DNA of 64,000 nt from Bufo bufo (GCF_905171765.1 NC_053392.1:398130119-398194118), one strand, 5' to 3'. Positions 1-11,740 are shown, numbered from the stretch's first letter. Translations and numbers: made by a program. The notes: a model not told the origin generated them from the sequence alone.

Positions 1-1339
1 TATTAAAAGGGGCTGCAGGATTTCTGCTATGAAGAGTGGGGATGGAAAGCAAAAGGTGAAGGCAGAGGTGTAACCTGAATCTCCTCGGCCCTAATGTAAA
101 ATCTGTAACAGGCCCCTGTAACATTGTGCCATTTATTAATACTGGTGTCTTCTCACATAGCAGACGGGATGACACACCCCTGGCCAAAGACATCTGTGCA
201 TGATGGTCTGGACCAAAAAATAAAAAAAGGAAAGTGAACAACTGAAATCCGTGGAGCATCTGTGTCAGTGTGAAATTATATGGAAATTATTTGTATTGAG
301 GGGGGGGGGGGGGGCGCAATTTGCCTGCTCTGCATAGACAACCAAAATACCTAGTCCTGGCCCTGGCACCAAGTCACATTATGTGCAGATTCTAAATCTT
401 CAAAAGCCTTCAAAATTTTACACACTTTACTGCTACTGTATAATGCTGTGGATTTGCTGCAAATCCACAGCCTTTATGCCACATGGAAGCATACCCTAAT
501 GTCTTGATAATTCAGGTTGAAGACAGATTTGGGAGAATGCTCTTTTCTGCAGTAAAGTTGAACACCTATAAAATTCAACAGAACCGATGCCCAGGATGAC
601 ATAACCATGTGGCAATGATAAGACGTACTGGTCGGGACATGTAATCACGTGCGCACAGCAGAAACATTCCCATGCAGTGAACCACGCTAGATGTGCCCCA
701 TCAGGTTCAGTAATGAACGCATGTGGGTGCAAAGAGAACAGACATAAAAAAAACAAACACATTAACATGCCAGTCTAATGAATAAAGGATCCAAGCATAG
801 AATCAATGTCATGGTTATTGTAGAGATGGGCAAATATGCTATCGGATATGAAAAAAGCTACAACACAATTATGGAATGTATTTAAAGCCTAAATGTGTCT
901 CTTATTCTACTGGCATTATAACATCAGAGAAAGAGGCTAGTTTCTTAAATTTGGATTCTCACTTTACTTCAAAACCCCCATAGAATAGTCCCAAATGGTC
1001 TTAAAATGTTTAGAGTCCAGAGGGTATTCTGAGCATCAATAAAGGCGTTTGTTAACTGGTGGCAGCAGCGTGCTGTACCTGGAGGAAAAAGCATACTCGC
1101 CTGCTCCTTGGGTCCCTGGCTCTCTTCAGCGTCTGCCTGTCTGTGTCCTGTAAACCTCTGGACACGGGGGCCACGTGCAGTGCTGCAGTCCATGACTGGC
1201 CTCAGCGGTGATAGGTCTTCAAGCATTATGCCACTGCAGGGTCATGTGCCACTGCGAGACACGTCGCTGCTGTGGCCAATCATTTGCTGCAGCATAGCGC
1301 ATAAGCCTGTCTGTCCAGAAGTTCACAGGATGCGGAGCA
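1..1339. other. No gene recognised; downstream katna1 intron or flank
   Basis: I see no coding exon here on either strand. The only distinctive feature is a pure G run at about 301-314. The open frames in this stretch have no recognisable domain and no splice context. On the minus strand it lies downstream of the katna1 exon, so it is probably intronic, which is inference. Confidence 0.4.
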
Positions 1340-1342
1340 TAA

Positions 1343-1652
1343 GGGCTGTTTCACACGAGCGAATGCCGTGCGTGACATCCGCTCCGTGAATGACAGCCAA
1401 GACCCGATGCAGACTGCAGAAGCACGGAGCATTAACATGACTGATAATGCTCCGTGCCTCTCTGTGATCTCTTTATTACGAAATCACAGTGAGATAAAGT
1501 TGTCACTGTGATTTCGTAGTAAAGAGATCACAGAGAGGCACGGAGCATTATCAGTCATGTTAATGCTCCGTGCTTCTGCTGTCTGCATCGGGTCTTGGCT
1601 GTCATTCACGGAGCGGATGTCACGCACGGCATCCGCTCGTGTGAAACAGCCC
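1343..1652. mobile_element. Near-perfect palindromic foldback MITE, TAA duplication
   Basis: The 310-bp element reads GGGCTGTTTCACACGAGCG at the left end and its reverse complement at the right. The two arms of about 150 bp match with only about three differences by eye and meet at about 1498. TAA flanks both ends (1340-1342 and 1653-1655). A 3-bp TAA/TTA duplication with G-rich ends is typical of PIF/Harbinger elements. It has no coding capacity. The low divergence between arms suggests a fairly recent insertion or ongoing arm correction. Confidence 0.85.
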
Positions 1653-1703
1653 TAAGGCTGCTGAAGGGAGAGAGCGTTAAAACAAGATGCTACCAATACT
1701 TAA

Positions 1704-2133
1704 AGGGGTTGTCTCATCATGGACAATGGTGATATATCGCTAGGATATGCCCCCATTGTCTTATAGGTGCGGGTCCCACCGCTGGGACCGGAACCTATAT
1801 CGAGAACGGAGCCCCGCAAGGTGGTGGCTGGAGGACTCCGGTCCGGCCACCACCAACCGGCTCCCCATAGAAGTGAATGGGACCGTACCGGGCATGCGCG
1901 GCCCCGCTCCCATTAATTTCTATGGGGCCAACTGAAATAGCTGGCTCGGCTATTTTCGCCGGCCCCATAGAAAATGAATGGAGGGCGGCTGCGCATGTGC
2001 AGTGCGCCCTCCTTTACTTGCGGGGCTCCGTTCTCAATATAGCTGTGGGTCCCAGCGGTGAGACCCGCACCTATAAGACAATGGGGGCATATCCTAGCGA
2101 TATGCCCCCATTGTCCATGATGAGACAACCCCT
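1704..2133. mobile_element. Foldback MITE, TTAA-type, starting AGGGGTTGTCTCATCATGG
   Basis: Inverted arms of about 100 bp flank a GC-rich centre. The flanks are TTAA on the left (1700-1703) and TTAG on the right (2134-2137), consistent with a TTAA duplication with one mutation, as made by piggyBac or Kolobok transposases. The arms also share a long inner repeat around the word CATATCCTAGCGATATG. There is no ORF of interest. Confidence 0.75.
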
Positions 2134-2199
2134 TTAGAGTTCAAAAAGTTAGACAACTGACCAACAGGGGTTGCCTGGTTTGAGAAAAAAAATGTTTAA

Positions 2200-2648
2200 G
2201 GCTACTTTCACACTGGCGTTTTGGTTTCCATTTGTGAGATCCGTTCAGGGCTCTCACAAGCGGTCCAAAACGGATTAGTTTTGCCCTAATGCATTCTGAA
2301 GGGAAAAGGATCCGCTCAGAATGCATCAGTTTGCCTCCATTCCGCTTTGGAGGCGGACACCAAAACTCTGCTTGCAGCGTTTGTGTCCGTCTGACGAAAC
2401 TGAGACAAACGAATTCGTTGACACACAATGTAAGTCAACGGGGGCGGATCCATTTTCTATGACACAATAGAAAACGGATCCGTCCTCCATTGACTTTCAA
2501 TGGTTTTCAAGACTTAGCCGTCTTGGCTATGTTAAAAATAATACAAACGGATCCATTCTGAACGGTTGCAGACATTTGTATTATCTGAACGGATCCGTCC
2601 GTGCAGATCCATGACGGATCAGCATCAAACGCGAGTGTAAAAGTAGAC
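2200..2648. mobile_element. Harbinger-like MITE, GGCTACTTTCACAC family, TAA duplication
   Basis: The termini are GGCTACTTTCACACTGGCG and the reverse complement of a close variant, flanked by TAA at 2197-2199 and 2649-2651. The interior is rich in the palindrome CGGATCCG. Relatives of the same family lie at 10913-11387, 13993-14455, 45493-45922, 55603-56100 and 56103-56601. Confidence 0.8.
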
Positions 2649-2667
2649 TAAATATGCTCGAGTCTTA

Positions 2668-3395
2668 GGCTGGGTTCACACCTGAGCGTTTTACAGCGCA
2701 TTCCTACGCGCTGTAAAACGCTCAACAGGCAAAAACCAATGTTTCCCTATGGGCATGGTTCTCACTTGAGCGTTTTACAGCGCGTACGAACGCGCTGTAA
2801 AACGCCCTACGCCCCAAGAAGTACAGGAGCTTCTTTGGGGCGTATTGTCATGCGTATTGTGGCAGTTTTTCATTGGATTAATCACATAAATGCGCGTACT
2901 ACGCGCGTTTCCAAAATACAAAAGCGCCCGATAAAAACGCCTGTAAAAATCGCTTATCGAATACACTCAGGTGTGAACACGAGCGTTTTACAGCGCGTTC
3001 AAACGCGATGTAAAACGCTCAACACATGAAAACCAATGCTTCCCTATGGCCCTGGTTCTCACGTGAGCGTTTTACAGCGCGTTTGAACGCGCTGAAAAAC
3101 GCCCTATGCTCAAAAAAGTTCTTGAGCTTCTTTGGGGCGTTTTGTCGCGCGTTTGCGGCCATAGAATTGCATAGGAACGCGCAAATATGTTCTTTTGCGC
3201 GTTTGTGACCAGAAAAACACGCGTACGAACGCGCGTTTGGCACATAGCAACAGTCAATAAAAGGCCACACCCTAGTGAGAGGCAAATGTCTAGCCTGACC
3301 AAGATGCTGTCAATCACTGCTGTCAATCACACAAACGCGCGACAAAAACGCGCGTTAAACGTGCATATCAAATACGCTCAAGTGTGAACCCAGTC
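2668..3395. mobile_element. Harbinger-like MITE, GGCTGGGTTCACAC family, TTA duplication
   Basis: The left end is GGCTGGGTTCACACCTGAGCG and the right end is its complement with one change. TTA flanks both sides (2665-2667 and 3396-3398). Inside are several alternating copies of the words GAGCGTTTTACAGCGCG and ACGCGCGTT, forming nested inverted repeats. The element is non-coding; the overlapping open frames arise from these GC-rich repeats. Confidence 0.75.
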
Positions 3396-3412
3396 TTAGG
3401 GAATCTAAATTG

Positions 3413-3715
3413 TTAAAGGGTTTTTTTTTGTCAAGGATTTGACAAGCTACAATAGGATTTGACCAGCAATATTAGATCAGCGGGGGTCTGAAACCCTGCC
3501 GATTAGTGCCACAACTATACAGCTCTGCCCAATGTGTAGGGGATAGAGCTGATCCCATTCAATTCTATGGCAGCGGTGCTGCAATTACTAGCTCCATCCA
3601 CCTCACAATGGACAGAGAGATAGGCACCCTCACATGACGCACCCCAGCCTATCTGCTTTTGATGGCCTATCCTAGGCCATCAATATCAAAATCCTGAACA
3701 ACCCTTTTGTGCTGT
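3413..3715. repeat. Dispersed repeat of the GATAGGCCATCAATAT family
   Basis: The sequence starts TTAAAGGGTTT and ends near AACAACCCTTTT, with the words GGGGGTCTGA and CCTAGGCCATCAATATC inside. Related copies lie at 7497-7806, 8337-8420, 10368-10560 and 22648-22945. Its class is not certain: it may be a TTAA-type MITE or a SINE-like repeat. Confidence 0.55.
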
Positions 3716-3769
3716 AAACAATTTAATTTTTTTGTTTTGTCTTCTGTCTAAAGAACTGTAAGGGCTCTT

Positions 3770-4260
3770 GTTCATCGAGTAATAAGTATTTTTTTATCGA
3801 TACTACTTTGGGATATGCATGACTCTTTGATCCCTTTTTATTAAAAAAAATTTAGAAGGTGAAGCGACCAAAAACAGCAATTTAGGCATTTTGATTTTTT
3901 TCCGGTTACAGCTTTCTCCGTACAGAATGAATATTTGTATATTTTGACAGTTCAGGCCATTTTCAGATGCAGTAATAGCAATGATGATTTTTTTTCAATT
4001 TATTTGAACATTTGGTAAAGGGGATATTTGAATTTTAAAATCTTTATATTGTTTTTTTTTACTTTTTTTTATAATAATTTCTTTAAAGTTATTTTATTCT
4101 CCTAGGGAACATGCGACTGCAATAGTTTAACAGTGCGGTCCATGGTAAAATTGCAATGTTCCTATTAAGCCCAAACTGAGGCAGGGCTCAATAGGAACTG
4201 TACTATGATAGGCCTGGGAGCCTTTAGTAGCAACTGAACAGCTCTCACAATCTCATCACA
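3770..4260. repeat. T-rich unclassified repeat
   Basis: The stretch has long T runs and low GC content and resembles 46440-46890 in composition and word order (for example TTTTTCCGGTTA here and TTTTTTCCCGTTAAGCC there). It has no coding signal. I cannot assign it to a family. Confidence 0.35.
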
Positions 4261-4266
4261 GGGTAA

Positions 4267-4738
4267 GGCCTCTTTCACACGGCCGTTTTTTTTTCCCGTT
4301 TACTGGCCGTTTTTTGCGGTCCGTATACGGTCCGTATACGGAACCATTGATTTCAATGGGTCCGCAAAAAAAACGGAATGTACTCCGTATGCATTCCGTT
4401 TCCGTTTTTCCGTTCTAACATAGAACATGTCCTATATTTGGCCGCAAATCACGTTCCGTGGCTCCATTAAAGTCTATGGGTCCGCAAAAAAACGGAATGC
4501 ATACGGAAGTGCATCCGTATGTCTTCCGTATCCGTTCCGTTTTTTGCGGATCCATCTATTGAAAATGTTATGCCCAGCCCAATTTTTTCTATGAAATTAC
4601 TGTATACTGTATTTGCCATACGGAAAAACGGAACGGAAAAACGGAACGGAAACGGAAACACAACGGAAACAAAAAACGGATCCGTTTAAAACGGACCGCA
4701 AAACACTGAAAAAGCCATACGGTCGTGTGCAATAGGCC
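4267..4738. mobile_element. Harbinger-like MITE, GGCCTCTTTCACACGGCCG family, TAA duplication
   Basis: The ends are GGCCTCTTTCACACGGCCG and CGGTCGTGTGCAATAGGCC, flanked by TAA at 4264-4266 and 4739-4741. The interior repeats the words CCGTATACGG and GTCCGCAAAAAAACGGAATG on both strands. A remnant of a relative ends at 59249. Confidence 0.75.
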
Positions 4739-5320
4739 TAACTGTTCGATCACTGGAGGGAGCCTCCTTCCTCTAAATGACCATTCAGATGCGGTGGTCG
4801 CAACTCACCATGGCTTCCGAGAGGTTAAATATCTGCGATTCAAGTAGTTTCCGTTCACTACCAGCAGTCACCCACCGACTATGGTGCCTGCTCAGATTCT
4901 GAGCGGGCACCATGTTTAAAGCCCTGGATGTCGCCAAGGGGTTAAACAAGCAGCTGTTATTTTATTATTTAAAGCATTTCCCACTTAACGACATTATGAA
5001 TGTTCCTGTCCTTACTATATTTCTTATTGGATCCTGTAGTAACACCTCAAACAACTGACAAATTGCCGGGACCATAAGAACTGAATTTATAGGTATAATA
5101 AAATAGTACACAGTGAAACCTCTTCACAAGACCACCCTTTATCCAGACTCGATTTCCTGTGTCAGATTTTTACTTCCACCATCTATTGAACATGCTGGCT
5201 ATTTTCCCCTCTAGTCTAGAAGACCACTTTTCAATGTAAATTTGAGCAGTCATCTAAAAGATTTCACTGTAAATCTATTTCCTATTCTTTGATCTGTACA
5301 TTCATAGGATTCACCATTAA

Positions 5321-5632
5321 AGAGGACCTTTCACCGATCCTGACATTGTGAACTAAGTATACAGACATGTAGAGCGGCGCTGCACTTACTATTATCCCTG
5401 GGTGCCGCTCCGTTCTCTTGTTATGTCCTCCGGTATGTTGGGGGACTTGGTTATAGTAGGCGGGTTCTGCTGGGCGTCTCCTTCTCCGAGGCTGTAGCGC
5501 TGGCTAATCGCAGCGCAGAGCTCACAGCCTAACGGGAGAACGGAGCGGCACCCAGGGATAATAGTAAGTGCAGCGCCGCTCTACATGTCTGTATACTTAG
5601 TTCACAATGTCAGGATCGGTGAAAGGTCCTCT
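5321..5632. mobile_element. Foldback MITE with TTAA duplication, family AGAGGACCTTTCACCGATC
   Basis: The arms of about 100 bp are almost identical and start AGAGGACCTTTCACCGATC. TTAA flanks both sides exactly (5317-5320 and 5633-5636). A second, longer copy of the family sits at 40775-41232, where it splits a LINE endonuclease gene. TTAA target choice points to piggyBac or Kolobok mobilisation. Confidence 0.85.
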
Positions 5633-6114
5633 TTAACATTCAACAGGGCTGCTTTGGAGAGAAAAAACAAGACAAAAAACACAAAATCAACACAAAATCC
5701 ATGCTAATAAATGCTGTAAGAACTCCAAAGACAAACTAGTTATGAGAAAGCATGCATGTAGACAATATCTGGACAATGTTGTATGCTCTTACCTACTTCT
5801 CACATCTCCAATGATGCTATGTTGGAGGAGAGAAAAAACATTGTAGTTGCTCTCAATATATAGAAATATTTCCAAAAGGCAAACATTTTCTCCATTACCA
5901 GGGATTTTTTTCTTCACTGCTTTTAAGTATATTTGTCCAGCAACCGGTTGGTAATATTAGCTTGGCACATTCCAGTACTGTCCTCACACAATCCTAGAAA
6001 TCGATTTATTGAGGCCAGAAAAGAGGTGAAGCCTCTGACTAGATTTAGTTTACTCATTTCTCTGCTCTATGACCTAGGTAATGTTAAAGGGAATCATATA
6101 CTGTAGATCCTTAC

Positions 6115-6273
6115 CTGCTGCCATTTCTGCTGTAAGAAGGTGTCTTTGACATATAAGTACTTGTTCATCTGATCCAACACACCTTGATAGTAAACCATGG
6201 CGGAATCGTAGTTACCCAGAAGAGCATACTCTCGCGCCAGTTTCACATTTTCACTTATCATAAGCAAACTCAT
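6115..6273 (-). CDS. katna1: Katanin p60 ATPase A1, first coding exon
   Basis: Katanin p60 is the AAA-type, microtubule-severing subunit of katanin. This exon encodes its N-terminal MIT-type three-helix region, which binds p80 and microtubules; it carries no ATPase motifs. The 53 residues begin [20 protein letters not shown] and include [19 protein letters not shown], a close match to vertebrate KATNA1 and clearly different from KATNAL1. Reading the minus strand, a pyrimidine tract and acceptor (TTTTGCAG) precede TGAAG and the ATG, and the exon ends CAGCAG at a GTAAGG donor (6113-6114), in phase 0. A GTG two codons upstream of the ATG touches the acceptor and is not a start. The next exons, including the AAA domain, would lie on the minus strand below 6100; I could not find them, so intron 2 probably runs out of the window. 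Confidence 0.92.
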
Positions 6274-6279
6274 CTTCAC

Positions 6280-7496
6280 TGCAAAAGAAAAAAAAAAAAA
6301 AGAAGGTAATATTAGGCAAATATATTTTCAATGGCTTCCTTGTCCATACGCAAGGTGTCAGCAACAACTGGCATGCCTCCTGTTCTAAAACGACACCTCT
6401 CTGCACGCATACTACCATAGATGTGAATGGGGTATGCTGGGAGTGGCAGCTTCACAACAGTAGGGGGTTGCCGACCCCTGCTGTAGACAACGAAATGTGA
6501 TCTTGTATCCCTTAAAATATCACACCAAAATCTTGTTTTGGCCCAGCTGTCAGTAGAGAACAGTATCTAAGCACAGTAAATCCAGACAGGACTCCTAGGC
6601 AAGACATTGGGAGTCCTGATTACCCCGCCCACAAATGATTGACAAGCTTCAGTGTACAGATACAGGGAGAGCCATCAATCATCCAGCGTGGGAGGGGTAG
6701 GAAGGACTACGAGACAACTCGCAGATAGGGCACGTTCACATGCAGCCTTCTTCACACAGTGCATGTTTAATGAGTAGCTCAGGTAATTGCACTAATGTGA
6801 CAACCATTACTGTCCTGCTGAGCAACCACCTGTAGACGACAAGCAATAAAATGAAATATGGTGAAGAAGAATGACTCACAGGGAAGCCGCACAAGCAGGC
6901 ACACAGGTGCACGTGCAATGTATGCGTGCTGGCAAAGGTACACTGCTGAAGCGCCACATGCTCCTGGGAGCAGGCAGTGTCCTTGCCAAACTGCACCCCG
7001 GGTAAAACCTGCAGCAGTGTATGGCTTCTGACTATGGAACTATTCATATTGTGCAAACAAATTCTGCCTCCGCAGTGGGAAAAGAAAAATATGCGCAATG
7101 GCTTAAAACGTATTTATAAGGAAAAACCTCTACGCCCAGCTAGAAGACACATTTTCTGTCTGTACTGAGAAGGTACTTGGACCACTAACTTTAGGGGGGT
7201 CTCGTGACGTATACTGCTAACGACTGGCTGCAGCAGTCAGGTACCGTATACCTGCACACCACTGCTGCAGTCTGTAAACAAACAGCGAGAGAAGGACCGG
7301 ACCAGTGATGCACAGAATGGCGCCAGAGAGTACAGCATGTAAGCATTCAATATCTTACAGCATTTGGGGGCACTCTCAAATAATTAGATCAGATAACCCC
7401 TTTAAGGGCCCATTCACACATGCAATGTTCACATCTCGTTGCCATCCGAGTGTAGAACGAACCCATTATAGTCAATGCACTACTTTGGTCCAATTT
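6280..7496. other. Intronic sequence upstream of the katna1 coding exon
   Basis: I recognise no exon, RNA gene or complete transposon here. The 120-codon minus-strand open frame at 6736-7098 has low-complexity cysteine- and leucine-rich content, no domain and no splice signals, and I regard it as chance. Confidence 0.5.
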
Positions 7497-7806
7497 TCAT
7501 GCTAGACTCAGTCAATAGGTCTTCTATCCTCTGGATGGGTCATCAGTATCTGATCGGTGGGGGTCCGACACCCGGGACCCCTGCTGATTGGCTGTTTGAG
7601 AAGGCACCGACACTTGCAGTAGCGTTGCAGCCTTCTCTCTGCTTTCCCTAGGCCAGTGACAATGCGTACATCGGTCACATGGCCTAGGCGCAGCTCAGCC
7701 CATTAATGTGAATGGGGCTGAGCTGTAATACCAAGCACAGTCACTATACCATGTACGGCATTGTGCTTGATGAGCTGATGACCTATAGAGAGGATAGGTC
7801 ATCAGT
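7497..7806. repeat. Dispersed repeat of the GATAGGTCATC family with inverted ends
   Basis: The sequence begins with a CTATCCTCTGGATGGGTCATC-type motif and ends with the inverse (AGAGGATAGGTCATCAGTAG). The typical block GGGGGTCCGACACCCGGGAC is inside. It is related to 3413-3715 and 22648-22945 and is non-coding. Confidence 0.55.
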
Positions 7807-8336
7807 AGGGATGAGCGAACCCGTGGAAGTTCGGGTTCGCCGGGTTGAGCCGAACTAGACCCCGAACCCCATTGAAGTCAATGAAGACCCGAACTTTACT
7901 TTATTATTTTTATTAAATTATTAGGGGTTATTTATATCCCGAATGTGGCTAGTGCCCTCAACTCTGCCCGTACCCCTGAAGAAGCCAGGATACTGGCGAA
8001 ACATGTCGCCGCTGTATGAGTCAGACAGTCAGCTGAAGTTTAGGATTAGTCAGTCAGCATAGATTGACTTCAGAGCAATCAGTTATTGACATAATGTCAG
8101 ATAGTATCAGCTGCGGCTCAGATGTATATGTGGTAGTGAATACTGTGTGAGAGGAGAGGGTGCACATCTCCACCACCCTTAGCAGTCACTTCCATCATAC
8201 ACAGGAGTGGAGAACAGGGTTTTTAAACCTGTGTAAGGCTCACAGCCGTTTTAATGCTTACCAATAAAAGTGAAATTTTTAAAATTCACCTCAGACCTGG
8301 GTCAAGTTAGGTTATGAGCCCCTGTGGTTTCAAGCA
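7807..8336 (+). repeat. Fragments: GAGCGAAC hAT-like end, then Penelope-like terminal sequence
   Basis: Positions 7807-7890 carry GATGAGCGAAC and GTTCGGGTTCGCC words like the ends of the hAT elements at 14630 and 42192. From about 7960 a hammerhead-like block (7976-8007) is followed by an AATAAAAGTG poly(A)-like signal at about 8265. The hammerhead-like block suggests a truncated Penelope-like terminal repeat. This is inference, and no coding sequence remains. Confidence 0.45.
7971..8010 (+). ncRNA. Decayed hammerhead-ribozyme-like motif
   Basis: CTGAAGA is followed by a 5-bp stem (GCCAG/CTGGC) closed by GATA, then GAAAC, a 2-nt loop and GTC, the order of a minimal type I hammerhead. One extra A precedes stem II and I find no convincing stem I, so it is probably inactive. 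Compare the complete fold at 22313-22355. Confidence 0.4.
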
Positions 8337-8339
8337 TAA

Positions 8340-9333
8340 TCCTCAGGATAGGCCATCAATATCAGATTGTGGGGGTCCGACCCTCGCTTGTGAATAATCA
8401 ATACCCTGCTACCATATGTACAGTGTGCAGAGCGATGGACCAAGGCCACTTCACATAGACGATCGCTGTGGTCCATTCACTGACAGCATGGAGATATCAT
8501 GAAAATATTGAAAATTGTAAAGACTTTCATTAGGCCAAGATTTGTTTTTTTTCGTACTTTGATGCGTTTTTTAAGCTGTGTTTTCTGTTCACTGCCCATA
8601 TTTTACATACAGATGAATGAGATTTCACACAGGCTGGGAGTTTATCAGGTTATGATGTTTTGACATTTTGGATTTTTATTTTATATTCCCAGAAACTTTA
8701 AGGTTATGGTCACACAAGGCAGATTTTCCTGCGATTTTGTAGCAGATTTCCTCCTGATCATTGCAAAAAGCGATATCCGTGATGGAAATCCACCATGCGG
8801 ATCGTAAATGCTTATTTAAACCAGATCCACTTCGCTGCTACTGTAATTCCAGTCTGGAAAATCTATAGCTTTTAACCCATATGTGGTCTTGATAAGAGGT
8901 CTCCTGGCCCTCTCCTGCTTCACCCCGTCCAGGCTGCAAGGGGTTTGCTGGGTTTACAGTTGAACTTGCTGAAGGAAGGTTACAGCACAGCGTGATCCAC
9001 TGATCCGGCAGGTCACAAGTTATGGCGTCGTCCGCAGTTCTGACTCTGCTTCGGAAACAGTACAGCACAGAGAGCTCTCGCCGCTGGATACTGCAGATCC
9101 CCGTTCTAGAGACAATTACCATGTATACGAAGGATGTAGTATAAAGGTCTTTGATAGAAACACCCAGACACGGATGGCATCTGCATTGTGTCCGTGGATT
9201 CAGAGACTATAATGTGCGTGAGGGATCCATAATCACTGACATAAGGCAAACCACTCCGTAAAAGACCACTGATGTGTGAATATACACATTAAAGTTAATG
9301 GATAGGATTCACTGATGTATGGAGGAAGCCTTA
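8340..9333. other. No gene recognised; repeat fragments
   Basis: A truncated copy of the GATAGGCCATCAATAT repeat lies at about 8337-8420. A left end resembling the TTCACAC-type MITEs (GGTTATGGTCACACAAGGC) lies at about 8702 without a matching right end. No coding exon is evident. Confidence 0.35.
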
Positions 9334-9579
9334 GGCCGTGTTCACATCTGCGGCAAGCTGATCCGACTGAAATGTCGGCAGGGCATAAACCATTGCATAC
9401 AATGGTATTTGTCTGGCCGAAACCCGAAATTTATGCTGGAAAGCAGTTGGATCACTGTCGGACCTCATTACAGTCAATAGGGATCCGATGGTGAACTACA
9501 GAATCCGACAATGCTGGAACTGGCAAAATCTGGCAGGCTGCTCTCTGCCGGATCTGCTGCCGTAGATGGGAACGCTGCC
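9334..9579. mobile_element. Harbinger-like MITE, GGCCGTGTTCACATCTGCGGC family
   Basis: The left end is GGCCGTGTTCACATCTGCGG. The right end, read inward, is GGCAGCGTTCCCATCTACGG. The flanks are TTA (9331-9333) and TCA (9580-9582), a 3-bp duplication with one change. The element is short, non-coding and moderately diverged. Confidence 0.65.
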
Positions 9580-10588
9580 TCAGCCACATTCTCTACAGGC
9601 CCAGTATCAATCCATTCTAAGGCTTGAAGGCTTGTGTCACTTTAGCAGATAGCAATTATTATGTAGAGAAAGAGCTGAACCCGGACACATCCCCTCCTTC
9701 CTCTGACATGATGCTCTCCCTGAAATGCGCAGTAGAAGGGCTTTTTCTGGAGATCTGGTGACGTACCGCCTAGCAGTGAGCCCAGTGACGTCAGTGTATA
9801 ATGTGCTGGAAAAATGAATGAAGCCAGCAAAGGAGGCAATATGGACAATAACAATACATTAGTAAGTGCCTTGTATTAACTTTCTCTACATGAGAAATGC
9901 CATTTGCTAAAGTGACAAAACCCCTTTAAGTCTTAAGAGGGTTTTCACAGATCAGACACACAAAAATGCTGCATATGTCACCAGTTTGAGTCTGCAAACA
10001 ACTTTCTATGTCCCTTTGCAGATGAGGCTATGCCATGCTGAGAACATGTCCCTCCCAGTAAACATGCATGAACAGGATCCGGAAGGCTGGGCCGCCTCCA
10101 TCACAGCACCTCTCTCATAAAGCTTCCCACTAAGCAAATAAATAAATGGGCGGATGAAAAGCACTGCGTTCATAGCTGGTGTCCTTTGTTCCCTCTCCAA
10201 ACTTATCATTCTAGGTTACTTATCTAATGAAAAACAGAACCTGGAGAACGCATCACATAAAATGTGCTTGGAAAACCCATATTCCCTACTTCTGAGATTA
10301 ATGGGAGAAGTGCGGGTCCTTTGTCCAAGATCCTCAACTCGATTTCAACCAAAGCATTCATTTGTGGTGAATGTAAAGGGCTTGGCCTATTACACGGTAT
10401 CCCCAATCCACTGATAGGAGATAATGGTATGAGCGCCTGGGGCCCCTGCCGATCAGGAGAATGGGGGCTTGTGTTACCCTGTTTGAAAGGAGTGGCGTGC
10501 ACAAATGCGCTGTGGCTCCATTCGGCCAGAGATTCCACTATAACAGACATGATTACAGCGATGTTAGTGAACTTGGATTAGCAGTTTA
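9580..10588. other. No gene recognised; one truncated dispersed repeat
   Basis: Positions 10368-10560 resemble a diverged part of the GATAGGCCATC repeat (GGGGCCCCTGCCGATCAGG, then a CCACTATAACAG end). The rest shows no coding signal or clear repeat boundary. Confidence 0.35.
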
Positions 10589-10891
10589 GGGCTGTATTAC
10601 ACCAGGCAGACGATTGCTGGGAGGGAAGCGCTCCTTCCCAGTGCAGGAGGCTGCTGCTATTAGATGCAGCGATCTCCTCCACAGCATGGGGACAAGTGAT
10701 CGCTTATGCCATCGCTCGTCCCCATACTGACTGGTTGTTTGTCGGCAGCAGATTGTGATTAGACATTTTTAAACCTGCTGAAAGATTGCGATTGCCTGAT
10801 GAACGAGTGATCAGGCTATCGGCAGTGGTATTACACTGCCAGATCATTGCTAATGATGATCCAGCCGACAATTGCCTGGCATGATAGGGCC
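10589..10891. mobile_element. Diverged MITE, GGGCTGTATTACACCAGGC ends
   Basis: The left end GGGCTGTATTACACCAGGC resembles the inward-read right end GGCCCTATCATGCCAGGC. The flanks are TTA (10586-10588) and TTC. The inner sequence is imperfectly palindromic. It is probably another 3-bp-duplication family, older than its neighbours. Confidence 0.5.
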
Positions 10892-10912
10892 TTCAGTGTT
10901 CATAAAACTTTA

Positions 10913-11387
10913 GGCTACTTTCACACTCGCGTTTTGGGCGGATCCGTCATGGATCTGCAAAAACGGATCCGTTACAATAATATAACCACATGCATCCGTC
11001 ATGAAAGGATCCGTTTGTATTATCTGTAACATAGCCAAGACTGATCCGTCATGAACTCCATTGAAAGTCGATGGGAGACGGATCCGTTTTCTATTGTGCC
11101 AGATTGTGTCAGAGAAAATGGACCCGTCCGCATTGACTTACATTGTGTGTCAGGACGGATCCGTTTGGCTCAGTTTCGTCAGACGGATAACAAAACGCTG
11201 CAGGCCGAGTTTTGGTGTCTGCCTCCAGAGCGCAATGGAGACTGAACGGAGGCAAACTGATACATTCTGAGCGGAGCCTTTTCCCTTCAGAATGCATTAG
11301 GGCAAAACTGATCCGTTTTGGACCGTTTGTGAGAGCCGTGAGCGGATCTCACAAATGGAAAGCCAAAACGCCAGTGTTAAAGTAGCC
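10913..11387. mobile_element. Harbinger-like MITE, GGCTACTTTCACAC family
   Basis: The ends are GGCTACTTTCACACTCGCG and CCAGTGTTAAAGTAGCC, with many CGGATCCG words inside, like 2200-2648. The flanks are TTA on the left and TAA on the right, so the target duplication is not clean. Confidence 0.75.
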
Positions 11388-11740
11388 TAAGACATTTCAC
11401 TGTTGCTCAGGTTCTCCTGAAAAGGCTTGTAAAGGCTCTAATCACATATTTGGGCTTTCCTCATGGTGCACACGCCAGGGAAATTTTCCATCATATGGCA
11501 CAATATGCCATGTGTCACCCATAGGGTCCCGTACAAAAGAATCATGTATTGTGTCATGTTTCTCTGCGCTGAAAAGCACCATTGACTACGCCATCCAGTA
11601 CAGCTAAATCAAAAGGCATGTTGGCAGACACCCCCCAAATTTACGCAGAAAGCGCACTCTTGTGGCATCTGTCAGATATCCGGAGACTATTTTAGGTATA
11701 CAGCGTATGCACCAGGAACTGCTGAATGAACATAGCTTAA

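Noticed and set aside
496..768. 90-codon minus-strand open frame
   Set aside because: No domain, splice context or family resemblance; likely chance in intronic sequence.
2661..3400. A 7-bp TCTTAGG duplication around the MITE at 2668
   Set aside because: It results from TTA plus chance identity of neighbouring bases; the terminal repeats align better with a TTA duplication.
6115..6273. Assignment to KATNAL1
   Set aside because: The N-terminal residues ([20 protein letters not shown]) fit KATNA1; KATNAL1 differs at many of these positions.
6274..6279. GTG codon upstream of the katna1 ATG as a start
   Set aside because: It touches the splice acceptor and would add two residues not expected in the protein; the ATG at 6271-6273 fits the conserved N-terminus.
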